This document shows positions 44,864 through 57,100 of a DNA stretch of 64,000 nt, piece by piece. A program made the position numbers and the translations under genes. Source of the DNA: Nepenthes gracilis (Eukaryota; Streptophyta; Magnoliopsida; Caryophyllales; Nepenthaceae); NCBI GenBank assembly GCA_033239525.1, contig BSYO01000030.1, forward strand, positions 9,507,030 to 9,571,029, in the 5' to 3' direction. The stretch's first letter is position 1. Each line of letters starts with the position of its first letter. Under the pieces are notes generated by a model that saw only the letters and a list, made by a program, of their open reading frames with translations, did not search any database and was not told the origin of the DNA.

Positions 44864-46500
44864 TGGACTGTATGGTTAGAAGGGCGACCAAACTGTTATA
44901 TTAAAGGATGATTGGTTGCCGGCCCCTAAGGCTTACATTATAAAAGGGAAAATTCGTTTTTAGGATTGTGAAAGTGTGGGAATTGTGTTTCACGAGCGCG
45001 GGAAATGTGTTTTAGGCCAAATATCATTATAAAGCGCGCGATGAGATTTAGGGTTGGTGTAAAAAGTGAGACTTTTGCCAATCATTTTGTAAAATTAGAT
45101 AATAGAGAGCTCCATCGGTGCGAGAATGAGAGAAGAAAAAGAGAAAAGAATGTTTTTTTGCTCTTACTCTAGAGTTTCTTACTCTGCTTTCGGTTGATTG
45201 TTGGTACTCTATTTTAAAAATTTATATAATCAAATTTTACATAGTGGAGGTTTTTTGAAATTTGTCTAATAATTTTTTTCTTAATTGATAAAAATTTTTT
45301 ACGTTTAAAAATAATTATATATTATTGTGTTCTTTATACTTATAATTTTGGTAGCTGATGACCGATAAGAAGGATTTGGGTTTGTTATGTTGCACCAGTT
45401 GTGTGTATCTAGGCTGAAATTCCCAACCCAGTAGTGTCGAGGCTAATGTATGCTCGAGTCATGTCCATGGACTTGTTGGCTAAATTTTTTATAGATATGC
45501 GCGGATATTCTTTGTTTGTCTGTCCCTTCTCAATTTCTGCCCAGGCACATTTCCTTGCCTAATTTTTCAGCCAAGCTATGTACACTTATCTTTACCAAAC
45601 TATAGGCACTATTTGTTGAATTCATTGAATCTTGAGATATTTTCATTGTGAGAGAAGAGATCTTCCTAAAGAAAATCTTACATTTGCTATTATGAAGAAA
45701 TTATTAAGGTTTTCTAACATTTTTAAATATTTATTCTAACTTACAATAATTTATATAGCTCTGTTGGCGTCATAGACACTGATTTTTAAAAGTGTTCAGA
45801 AATTTTATTAATAGGATGAATCAAGATCCGTAAAAAGGTTAAAAACTGCCCAATTCTATTGCTACTAATAAATTAGATGAGTTCCATACAAGAATTATAA
45901 ACTGAGAATTAATCTGTATAATTTCTACTGTTAGTTAGCTTTTATATTGTTTTTCTTTTACTGATTGAAGAAATATAAAAATATTTTACTTGAAAATTAG
46001 TTGGTTTTTAAAATTTTTCTTTATTATCAACACGTGTGTTGATTTTATCTTTTACATTATTCATATTATTATTATTGATGATAATTAATTTGTTGGATAA
46101 TTGATCAATTTTTACTAAATTTAAAAATAAATATTTTTTATGTATATTAAAAATTTATATTTATGACATTTTTACATCTAAATTGATTGTTAATTATCAA
46201 ACTATTAAAAAACAAAAACAATACAGCATTATCTTAATCTCATTAAATAAATAAGCATCAAAGTTCAAACATTTAAATTGCATTCTTACAATCAAATCTT
46301 CTAATTATAAGTTTTTAAATTTAAATATATCGTTGGTATCCAAATATAATAAATTTACCAAGATTTTCTAAAACTTAATAGAAAATTCTTTAAAAATTGA
46401 AAAAAAAAAGAGAATATTTTGTTTTAAAATAATAATTAAAACCACACTTTATCGTTATTTTACCAAAAAATAATTATTTATTCTTTTTAATTTTTTTCTA
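44864..46500. other. Intergenic DNA with one orphan TATA box
   Basis: ACATTATAAAAGGGAA (44936-44951) is a good plus-strand TATA box, followed by GAGAATGAGAGAAGAAAAAG at about 45120. No ORF follows. The remainder, 45200-46500, is AT-rich with nothing recognised. Confidence 0.4.
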
Positions 46501-46970
46501 ACAATAACATGAATAATTAAAAATAAAAGCTCAGAGGGCCCCACAGTATTTTGTGGATGAGATTGCTCCGATTTTCAAGCTGCCTTACACGAACCCATTG
46601 CTGGCCACACGTCGCCCTAACTTCCACAAAATCACTACCCACCGTACTCGCTTTCAAATCAACGGCCCAAATTCTTTGGTTCCCATTCAATTTGCTCGAA
46701 CTTTAACCTTCGGACTGTAGGTGTTTTGTATGGGGATCAAGAAACGGGCATTCGTACCGCCCGCCACGCCAATCGTCACCCTCCATAAATACTTAAGAAA
46801 AAGAGAAAATTGACTTCGGCGGTTGTTATGAAAGAAAACATCCTATTAATAAGTAAAATTGAGAAATTTAAAATCGAGAGAGGTTTGGATTGGGGGCGGC
46901 GAAGTACAATTTTAATCTAGAAAAAGAATTCCCGGCTACATAGTTCAACCCAGAGAATTATTCCATAAAA
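46500..46970 (+). promoter_or_regulatory. Candidate promoter and first non-coding exon of the NF-YA gene
   Basis: The sequence changes here from AT-rich to more balanced composition. CTCCATAAATACTT (46781) could serve as a TATA element, and a leader-like stretch ends at ATAAAAG|GTAATA near 46970, which could be a splice donor. NF-YA genes often have an intron in the 5' leader, so this would fit, but the link to the downstream exons over 7 kb is an inference. Confidence 0.3.
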
Positions 46971-49055
46971 GGTAATAATAAATCGAATTTCGAAATGTAT
47001 GCTTTCAGCGACGCTTTTCTTTCCAATTTCTTTATGGGTTTGTACTGCTGTCTCTGAATGTCATGGGTTTCCCCTTTTTTTTTTTTTTTCCTTCAATCAT
47101 TGAATGTGGTGGCGAGAGTATACTGATTTAGTAGGATTTGTTTTTGTAGTGTTAGTGATTCTGTTCTTGTTTGGAACATTGTGATTCCAGTTGTAGGCTA
47201 TGATTGTTTAAAGAGTATGGGAAATAAAGGAAAGAGAATCCTATTCTCGTTGTTGTAATTGAAAGTTTATTGTTCATTTCACGATTTTGACATGACAAGG
47301 GAATTGAAATGTGATGTGGGAATTTCTATTTGACATTCCCCAACTCATCGAAGTAATGCAACCTTAGTGTTATTGTGTCTATGTTTCTGAGCTATTCACT
47401 TTGTTTATTTGGCTTTGCTGTTGAGGTTGCTTGAATTGGCAAATAAATGTCCTTGCAATTCATATTGTGACACTGTTTTGTAGCAACAGCTGAATTCGCA
47501 TATCTGAACCCGTGTGCGTTGTTAGTTTAGGTTCAATCTGGTGGAATATTTGTCACTTATGTGATTCAAGAGCGAGCTTAGATGGATTATTGTAATGCAA
47601 TTGCAGCTTCTTCCGCATTATTGTGCAGTGCTTTCTGGCCTTTTAATGGTATCCGGAGATCTTGACCTTATTCTAGATCTCTTTTGGATGTTGGAATTTC
47701 ATGGGGATTCTACTTCAATAGGTTTCTGGCAAATGCTATTTCCTTGTTCCCATGCTTTAGCGATGACTTTCTGTTTACAGCTTAACTTGTGGTGGTGGAT
47801 TGAGCCATCTCGGAAAAAAGTTTTCATAAGTATCTGACATTTTTTATGGAGGAATGCTTTTAGTCATAAATTTTGAATGGAAGCTTAGGAGGGCAAGTAA
47901 AATAAACTTGAACTTCCAGATAATAGAGCTTAGGTAGTCTATAGTTCAGTGGATGTCATATATGTATTGGGATTTTTCTCCCGTTTCTTTTCTTCTTCTC
48001 CCACCACTCTCTGGGTTATCTTAGGAACAGGATGTTAGAAGTGCACAAACCAATTGATGTTAGGTGGACTTGAATCAGTGTGTTAGAAATGCACCAGTTT
48101 GCTAAAAATGGTCTTAACTTGGATGGATGTCACTATTGGGAAACAAAAAATTTTGGGTACATTTTTATGTCAATGAGATGGAGTCGTACACTCGTACAAC
48201 AAGGATGAGTTGGGAGATCTTTAAAGATAGTTAAATGTGTGTTCTAGCGTAAATAATGGTATCAGAAGAGCAAGTAATTTTGGTTTGTTGATGATTGCTG
48301 GATTTTGTTGAGGATGTAATGAACATGACATTCAACAAATGAGTCTAGCTCGGTAATTGTCTTACTCATGGCTGTTACAATCATGCAAGCAAAATTTTGA
48401 TAACAGGCTTCCTACTCATCAGGTTTGTCTTGTTGTTGATGAGGTAAATCTTTCCCAATTTCCAGTGGGAGCTTGTCTTATATCGCTTCCTCCACTTAAA
48501 AATATCTCTCTCGTGTAAAAAAATTACCTCAGGTCCATCAAACACTCTGTATGTTAGAATTTTTCCTGAACTGCTGATTTGTTTATAGGAAATAAATACC
48601 TTGGTGCCTTCCTATCAAATCCTGGCCATTTTTTTACCAGTGCTCTAAAATGCATTGGCATTTGATTATTTCAGAATGTTAAAACCTGATAGCCTGTCGA
48701 TCCAATGATGCAAACGCAACATCGAACTAAAGGGGGGAAAGTTGAATCAGTGACATATGGCTATGCTTTGATAACAACAGATCCTGAGCTCTTTTCACAT
48801 TATGTTAGAAGTGTTGGTTAATACTAGTAGGATATTAGGTATTTTTCCTCTATTGAAAGCATAATACCTTGGATAAATCAAGCAGAATCGGAAAAGAGGT
48901 TTCATGTTTTTTACCTAATTTGAGATTGTTTATGTTTTTGTTAATATATAATATGAGTTAACAAGCTTGTGAATAATGTTTTATTGCAAGATTTATCCAA
49001 AGCAACAATGACAAGTTGACAAGTGACTACATGTAATGCCTTTAAGGACTGTCTT

Positions 49056-49228
49056 TTGTGGGTAATGAGAACATGGGTATTACTCTATTTGAAGATATTG
49101 AGGGGAGGAGACTGGAGGATGTTAAAGCTTCTAATTGTATGGACAGGGTCTTTAATAGTGGTCGAAAAGATGGGGAACTCAAGAAGCTTGAGTGGCATTG
49201 TATTGTAGAAAGGATTGATTTCTTTATG
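49056..49228 (+). pseudogene. Coding-like stretch of unknown family
   Basis: The frame NMGITLFEDIEGRRLEDVKA then SNCMDRVFNSGRKDGELKKL then EWHCIVERIDFFMV and a stop has a normal protein composition, unlike the surrounding frames. I do not recognise it. It could be a relic of a retrotransposon or of a captured gene. No splice sites or start were found that would make it an exon of NF-YA. Confidence 0.3.
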
Positions 49229-50749
49229 GTTTGATTTTAGTTCTTTTCGTGTTTAGTTTTCTGTCCTTTTCCAATTTTGTTTTTCTTTTCTTGGGTTCTT
49301 GGTTGAGGATTGTGGAGTGAGGCTGATACTCTGATTGTTTGGGCTTGTTAATTTTGTGGTTTGTCAGTGTAGGAGGATGCATTTTTGTACCCTGATGTGC
49401 CTTTAGTGTTGGTTTTGAATATTGTTCCTTACCGATCATGAAAACAAGTGACTAGAAGGAATATTGCGGTTATTGATACTTCTGTTTGAAAGCCAAATGC
49501 ATTTATTTAGTCTCTTAATATTTGTACTTAAACCCGGCTGATTTCTGTGACAATGAATTATGTTTCAATAATGGCCCATGTAACATCTTAATTGGGGAAA
49601 AGTTCCATAAAATCTTGTTAACGTTAACTGCTAATCATATATGATATAAGTATGAAACTGAAGGTGACCAGTTAGAAGCTTTAAATCTAGATAGAAAAAT
49701 TAACTTATACTTTATGGATAAAAGTTGAATTCAATCTTTGATGACTGGGGAATTTTTTTTTTTTGGTAAAACATACCTATCCCTTTTCCTGAAGATGGGG
49801 AGATTTTCACTTTGGATTGAAATTGGTATAAGATTCAAGGAAGCATTGAATGAACTATTATTTAGGATGTTGCAACAAGTTGCAAAATAGAGGCTGTAAT
49901 TTAAGAGGATGAATTGGTGAACATCTTGAAGTTATGTCGTGAGCATGATGCATCAATATCTATATGCTTTCTAGACTCACCTTTTCAAGTAGATGTTAGA
50001 TAAGATCATTAGCACTTTCCTATCCTTGAATGTTTTTGCGAGGTTGGTACCTGTCAAAACGCATGTACCCCTTTTTTACTTTTGTTTTTGGGCACTGGGA
50101 ATCATATTTGTCTATTGTAATTAGCTGTCACCGGTGTATAGTATTAGCATGATTGTTAATTCCAGTGGGACCATAGTGATACAATCTGGGGTGTAACTTT
50201 TTTTGCTAATTCTTGTACCCTACAACTGATTAACATGTGGAAACTTCCACTGACTTAGGCAGTGAGCATATTCACCTTTGCATCTACAGATGATCTGAAT
50301 GTTAATCACTTCGATGCCTAGATAATGGTGGTGGTAAAGAAATAGCTGCTTTCTGAGCTGCACGCTTTATTCAAATTTCTTGCAACCAGCTGTTCCATCT
50401 TGAGGGACACTATCTCTTAGAATTTTCTAGTTCTGTATCCCAGTAAAAAAAACAATGTCAAGTAGCCCTTATGCTTGTAGATTTCAGAAACCCTTTTTCA
50501 TCTGGGCTTCTGTTTCTTTTCATCTGTTTACATGGTTGGTCAAGCTCCAGTATGTGATCAATATCCTATTCTAAAGGTGCTTTCATGTATCAAGCAAGAG
50601 ATTATAGCCTTTTTTTCCGGTAACGATGGGAATTACCTGTCAAAACATAAAGTACGATATCATTGATATTGCATGTACCCTTTTCATATTGTTCATGCTG
50701 CTAGTAAATAATGCTAATTATGGAAATCACAGTTATTTCTCTCCCTTTT

Positions 50750-51790
50750 CTCTTCTTCCTCGGGAATTCTGCATCTCTACTTTGAGTCGATTCCAAGCAA
50801 AAATATGCTGGGATTCAATGAAATCACGCACACAATTGGTGCAACGGTACAAACCCGAATCCCCTATCAATGCAACTACTAAAAACTTGAGCATAATGAA
50901 CACAATTCAACAAAGCACACAAAAATACACAGCAATATTTAATGTGAAAAATATTTCTTAACTAAGGAAAAATCACGGGATAAATTTCAAATAAATCCAC
51001 TATAAAATAGTGTAGATTACAAAAGTAAATCCCTCTGAAATTTCTTTACTATAGCCTAAGTGAATGACTGGTTGAACATAACTCCTAACACACCTAGCAA
51101 TCTACAAGAAAAAATACAATGAGAATAAGAGTAACCTAACAATAATAAGTCCTAGGAACACATTAGAACGGTGTACCCGACTTTGGCGAAAAATGGAATT
51201 TGATTCGAACCCCAACCAGCTGCAAACCTCTTCTCTTCTCTCACTTCTCTTTTTTAGGCAGTGCTCCCTGTGTTGCAAAATGATTTCAAATTATGTTGAA
51301 ATCACATCAGGTGTGACTTTGTAACAATGTTAGCTTACATCTACTCCTCACATGTATTAGGTGTGACCCTCTGAGCAATCCACGCAAATGCCTCTTATGT
51401 GCTAGTCCTATTGGGATTGGTGCACAGGAACCTCTTGGAACGTATCAAGTACCCATTTTGTTCCAAATGCAAATGGTTGTCTATCGTGCACCTATTAGGA
51501 GTAGATACCACTTGTTCACTGGAAATGACTTTTGCTTGATTGCTCCATGCACAGACCTTATGCGAATTTCAAGTCAACTCCATCACTCGGTCAACCCTCG
51601 CATGAATCTCATATAACCCTTCAATGAACCCCATCGCTCGGATGATTCTCAGCTGACTCTTATACGATCCTTTCTCGACCCTTGCTTGACATCTTTGCCT
51701 GAGCGTTCCATGCGTGAACATTGCTCGTCCTCTAGATGACCCATCAATTGGTTGTGGTATCCACAAGGAAATGACTTAAAACCAGACAAA
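50750..51790. mobile_element. Unclassified transposon-like block
   Basis: The sequence style changes abruptly here from T-rich intron to C/A-rich text (TCGATTCCAAGCAAAAATAT ... AACCCTCGCATGAATCTCAT) and returns to intron-like sequence after about 51790. Several direct variants of ATGACCCATC/ATGAACCCCATCGCTCGG/ACTCCATCACTCGG recur at 51575-51750. No coding remnant was found. It may be an LTR inserted in either direction. Confidence 0.3.
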
Positions 51791-51884
51791 ATGGTGATAC
51801 TGTTTTGATACTGTTACCTGTTATCGCAGATACTTGTTCTCTTGTTGCAACACTAAATTGGAATAATTTGTTTTGAGTTTAGCA

Positions 51885-52030
51885 TTATATATGCCAATGA
51901 GGCCATAACCAAATTAGTTAAGGATGAGGTCCTGGGACTGCATAGTCTTAGGTTTAATTCCCTCTCTGCCAACTTTGCTTAGCAAAAGGGGAAAATATTT
52001 ATCTATCACTGGTTTCATTCAAGGGTTATA
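51885..52030 (+). mobile_element. Possible SINE with A-box and B-box-like sequences
   Basis: ACCAAATTAGTTAAGGATG (about 51908) resembles a tRNA-derived A box, and TTAGGTTTAATTCCCTC (about 51948) is close to the B-box consensus GGTTCGANTCC, at the right distance for a polymerase III promoter. The 3' part is not recognised and no target-site duplication was found. Confidence 0.35.
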
Positions 52031-54190
52031 TTCCTTTTGATGTAAGTTTCTGCCTAAGAGGACATTGGATGTTGTCCTTTAAATGGAATATGAATTGATG
52101 ATTGGTCCCCTGCAAATTATTGAATGAGTACATGTGCAACGAATATATCTTAGGATGATACGGGGAAGTGTCCCTGTGTTTCTGACTATACATCATCCAC
52201 TGATATCTCTCATGGCTTTCTGAGTTCGATTGTCAATCCTGAGTATGGAACATCTGCTGTTTGAAATCCAGAAATATTCTTAAAACCGTTACCATAGCCT
52301 CCTAAAGGAGTGTCATTTCTTAGTTTTCACTCTTCAGATCTTACCATAATTCAACTTGTTATGTTGAAACTCACATTATGTCTCACAAGGCTTCTGTTTT
52401 TGTAAGACTTATGTTTTTCTATGGATTTATCTTTTTTTAATTTTCTGCTGTGGGAATATTGAATTTTGTGATTCATCCTTGTCAAGTGGAGGAGCTTGCC
52501 ACTAGCAAGCAAGTTGTTTCATTGCTCAATATTTGTTTCCTATAATAGATGGGAGATTTAACTTTCCTTTTTTTTTAATAGTTGTTTCATATGGTGAGTT
52601 TGATGCTTCTTTTTAAAGTTTATCTTTTTGGTTTCCTCTGTCCACAAGTGGCATTAATATGTCTCTAATTGTTTGCTATTCTTCACATTATTTGAATGCT
52701 TTGAGGATCTGACGAATCTTAGTCAGTGATGGATGTCTTTATGGTGCTCAAATATCAATTTGGTTTTACGTTGGATGACTTCCTCTGACCTTCTTTTTAA
52801 TATCAGCTAATGTTGTAGTATGTTTGCTGATAGGAGTGGTCTTGTTGCATCCATACAGATCTAGTTGGTGAACCCTTTGACCTTTTCACTGCTGTAGCAT
52901 CATGACCTCTTCTGTGCAGGATTATTCTGGTATGATTTTTGCAAAGAAACTTGATACTCTACATTCTAGAATACGCCCTCTTCTCTTTGTTTGACTTGAT
53001 TTTGCTAAACCTTCCAAAGTATTTGTGGTGCCATTTTTCAAATATTTTGGGTGAGTTTTTATACTTCTAACTGGGGTTCAGACAAATTCTGTATGCTTGA
53101 AAAGTTTTTGGTTTGGAATCCCAGATCTTGGGATTAAATTTAGAGATGTTCTCATAATGGCAACTACTCTTTTCTGTATCAAATCTCTGATATGAAAGGG
53201 AAATAATGTAGACCCAAATCAAAATCATGATATTCTTTTGTTAGAGCCCAAATTTCATGTAACTGTGAAATAATTGAAAAAGAGGAAAGGAAAAGGTGGA
53301 GCGAGCTGTACACATAAGTTTTTATTTTATCAACAACTCAGGTGTACATGTACTACTGTGTCCCCATTTATCTTGATACCACTGATTTGCTCAGTGGTCC
53401 AGGACTGAGGCTAGTCCTTTTTCTCCCCTTTCCTTCAAGTGTCCCCTTGTCCTCTTCTATTGTTTTCCTTTTCCAATATAGACTTCCTTTCTGTCGCTAG
53501 TTTGAGTGGTGGCATGATATATGCACATGTAGGTAATCATGTATAGTCCATGTATTTATTATACTAGTGTGCATGGCATGTATATGTGTTTGTATTTACA
53601 TATATTTTGTAGCACTATGCATAGGTGTTTATATCCTTTTTAATACAGTTAACAACCATAAGGATGTAATGAAACTATTAGAATCCCAAAAAGTGATGAT
53701 TTGGCATCAGTAGGAAATATATATTGCAATATTCTATAAATTTACAAATAGGCCTGGCTGGAGAGGTCCAAACAAGTATAGACATGGCTGAGATGTGTGG
53801 CTTTCATTGAAATGAATTCCAAATGCCCAGATTGGTAATTCAAGCACCTGTCACATATTTATTTTTAGCATAAAAGTAAGTCTGACGATTGACTAATCAA
53901 ACTTTTGCCCTTATTGGACTCTATGGTGAAATATGAAACTTCACTTATTCTTCTGCTTTGGGTGCTTTCCATTGTTCCGTTATGTTAGAATTCTTTGATT
54001 TACTTGGACTGCTGGACTTTGCTATATCTTTCGAAAGTTTGAAGTGTCCTGCATTGACTACATCCATGCTCCCTCTGTGGAAAAAAAGCAAAAAAAGGAT
54101 CCTAAAATGTGGTTCAGTTCCTTGTTCTAAATTGTTATTATGCATGAGACACAATATCATGTTCAAAGGGGGAATGGTACTGTTATCCAG

Positions 54191-57100
54191 GTAATGGTGA
54201 AGGCGATGACCATCAGAAGCACCCTGAAACACCAGTTAACTCTTCATCTACCTCAGGAATCCCTTTTCCCGGCAATATGACTCCAAATGTCCAGTATGAA
54301 TTGCTCCCACCTGTTGGAGGGCAAGCTGTGGTAACGTCTTGTAGTGGAAGCTTCACAATTTCTCTCTAGTTTTTGATGAGCTAGTAGTTACCAATGTTAC
54401 TTCTTACTGATTTAACTAGAATGTTCCAGTATACTGACCTTATAAGGTGGGACTAAGTTGTGCTGGTACTGATTCTCCATATCTTTTTCTTTTTCAATTC
54501 ATTCATTTATCAGAGTTTCTTCCTTCCTTTATGGGTTACTGTGTGTTCTATTAAATAGACCAGAATGTTTGATCTCTAAACAATTTTTTCCCTTGAAAGA
54601 TTAAGTCCTTAGTTTGTGAAATGAAATTTGATTTTTCCTTTGGCTCTTGTAGCATCTATCTGCATTCCTCTGGTGTTTACATCAAAGATCATTTTTTTAT
54701 GCTTGAATTTCATTTTGTACATCTGTTTTTACTCCTCTCCATCAAGCTAGTTTCTAGAACACAGATGCATTGAGGCAAATAACTAGCTCATACTGCTCGA
54801 ACTATATGGATATTTGTGCCTTTTTTTTCCCTTAAAAGTTTCTCTAATTCTTAAACTTGAGTAAGAATTATAGAAGGTTTGTTTATGGACTTATAGAAGG
54901 TTTACCAACATCCCATGGGTGCAATTTAGTAGTTGTGGATAGGTTAACCAAATATACCCACTTCATCCCTCTCACCCTCCCATACACAGCAATGAAAATA
55001 GCACATTTATTCCTTAACCACATCACAAAACTTTGTGGAATACCAAAACCAATTATGAGTGATCGGAACCCTACATTTACTAGCTCTTTTTAGAGAGAAT
55101 TATTTAAGTTGTAGGGGGATCAATTAGCTAACAACACGGCATATCATCCATAATCTGACAGATAAACTGAAGTGGTCGATAAATGCCTCGAATAGTTTTT
55201 GAGGTGTTATATGGGCGAAGAGCCCAGGTTGTGGTCCTATTGGTTAGCCATGGCCGAGTGGTGGTACAACACTAACCATTCCTCTTCTACTAAACGGCTA
55301 CTTTTGAGGCTATTTATGGTATTCGATATTCATGATTGGTTGAGTTTGTTAAGGGAACAACAGTAAATGTTGCAACAAAAGAAGAGCTCAAGACAAGAGA
55401 TTGGATCCAAGCACTCTTAAAGGAAAGCCTATTCGTAGCTCAAGGGAGTATAAAGACACAATATGATCTTCATCGAAGCAAGAGGGAGTTCCAAATTGGC
55501 GATTTGGTGTATCTCCGCTTGCAATCATACTGCCTAAAGTCATTAGCTCTTCGAAGGAATTAGAAGTTGGCGCCAAGAGTTTTTGGGCCATACAATATTA
55601 CATCAAAAATAGGAAGCACAGTTTACTGTTTGGATCCTCCTACTTCTTCTAAGCTTCACCTGGTTTTTCATGTATAAGCTTTGAGGTAACACATTCGGTC
55701 TTAGGTGATTGCAAACCCTTCTTGGCCGCTGCTATAAAAAGGAGGGAGGAATGCTACCTGAGCTGGAAAAAGTAATGGGGAAAATGGATCTGGAAGTTTG
55801 GCAAGAGAGAAGTCACCAAAGTTCTAGTGAAGTGGACAGGCGCAACAAATGAGATTAACATGTGGGAGCCGCTCTACACCCTCAAAACTCAAATATCCAC
55901 ACCTTGTGGGCATGGTGCTTTGAAGGGGAGAGACTTGTGATGGGTGCTAATGGCGATGGTGCACTGAGTGGGGAAGTAAGGGGAATGGCATAGGTTCGGA
56001 GGTGAAGAAGAGCAATAGAAGGGAAAAGGGCGACAGAGCCAGATGGCAGAGAAGGGTGTACCGGGCAGATAAGTGGGCTCTAGAATGCACCGTCTGGCAG
56101 GATTTGGGCCATCGGAGATGAAGAAATCTGGGCTGTCCATTGATGGAGTCAGATAGCAGAGAAGAGGGTTCTAGAATAGAAATTAGTTGGGCAGAATCTA
56201 GGCCAAAGAAAATTGAGCAGTCCGTTGAGTTCCAATAGGGGGTTGATTGGTTCATGACTGGGGCATGGTGTTTATTAGGAATTAGTTGCTTCTTTCTTTT
56301 TCCCTTCATTCCAACTCTTAAATTTTCTGCTAAAAGGTAATCGTGCTGTTACAATATTGTATGCTGTAATCAGTATTAATATTAGATTGTAATGGCAAAT
56401 TCTCTATGAATGAAAATCCTACTCCTTTTGGAGATTACTTCCTTCTTGAAATGGGAGTGCTAACTTTTGTTCATTTTTCCATGCTTGAAATTCCGCAATT
56501 CTTAAACGAAAATTCTCTAAGCTTCCTGGAATTATCGCAAACACTGAAAACTGAAAAAAAGGAGCACGTTACACATGCATTCTCGTTCAACACGTCTTCA
56601 GCAGCTTCCTCTTTGATATTCATATATGTGCACAAGATCTGTCAAAAGCGCCCTTGTTCTGCTCTTAATGGCCTAGAAATCCATAAACTCTCTTAATTCC
56701 TTGAATTTACTTTATTCTGCCAAGAATCCCACGTGGACAATAGGATGTAACTTGCCTTTTTTAAGAAATCATTTTCTTGTGTCAGATTGACTATGGAACT
56801 TCTCAATAAAATTTAGGTACTCTGTTAGAAGTCTTTCTAGCAGATTGTAGGCGCCCAAGGGTTGGCAGCATTATACTTTCTTGAATATTTTTCTAAAATA
56901 TATGTATACAAGCTCATGTAATGACCCAGTTTATGCAGTTCATGTTCAATTTGGTTCATTACCTTATAAATTGAACTCTTAGTCTATCTACACAGTACGA
57001 TTAAAATGCTTTTGAGGTCATCATAGCATCATAAAATTAGTGGAGTTTTTCTACAAATCCTTGAGGCAGTCTCTCCTTTGTACAAGAGATGCCTTTTCCT

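Larger units (their letters stand above)
46971..54190. other. Probable 5' intronic or intergenic region of the NF-YA gene
   Basis: No exon encoding the N-terminal part of NF-YA was identified in this 7.2 kb. The region has T-rich, intron-like composition. The frames at 47595-47837 and 50626-50961 have no recognisable domain. TE-like blocks within it are listed separately. Confidence 0.4.

Noticed and set aside
47595..47837. 80-codon frame near the putative NF-YA promoter
   Set aside because: It has no domain, and the WWW run and leucine-rich text are typical of T/G-rich intron sequence. It does not join to the exon at 54191.
48703..48822. Short frame MMQTQHRTKGGKVESVTYGY after a TTATTTCAG acceptor, considered as the missing NF-YA N-terminal exon
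   Set aside because: It does not resemble NF-YA N-termini, lacks the conserved tryptophan-rich segment, and ends in a stop with no donor in frame.
53945..54232. 95-codon minus-strand frame overlapping the NF-YA exon at 54191
   Set aside because: It is antisense to a clear NF-YA exon and has no homology that I recognise.
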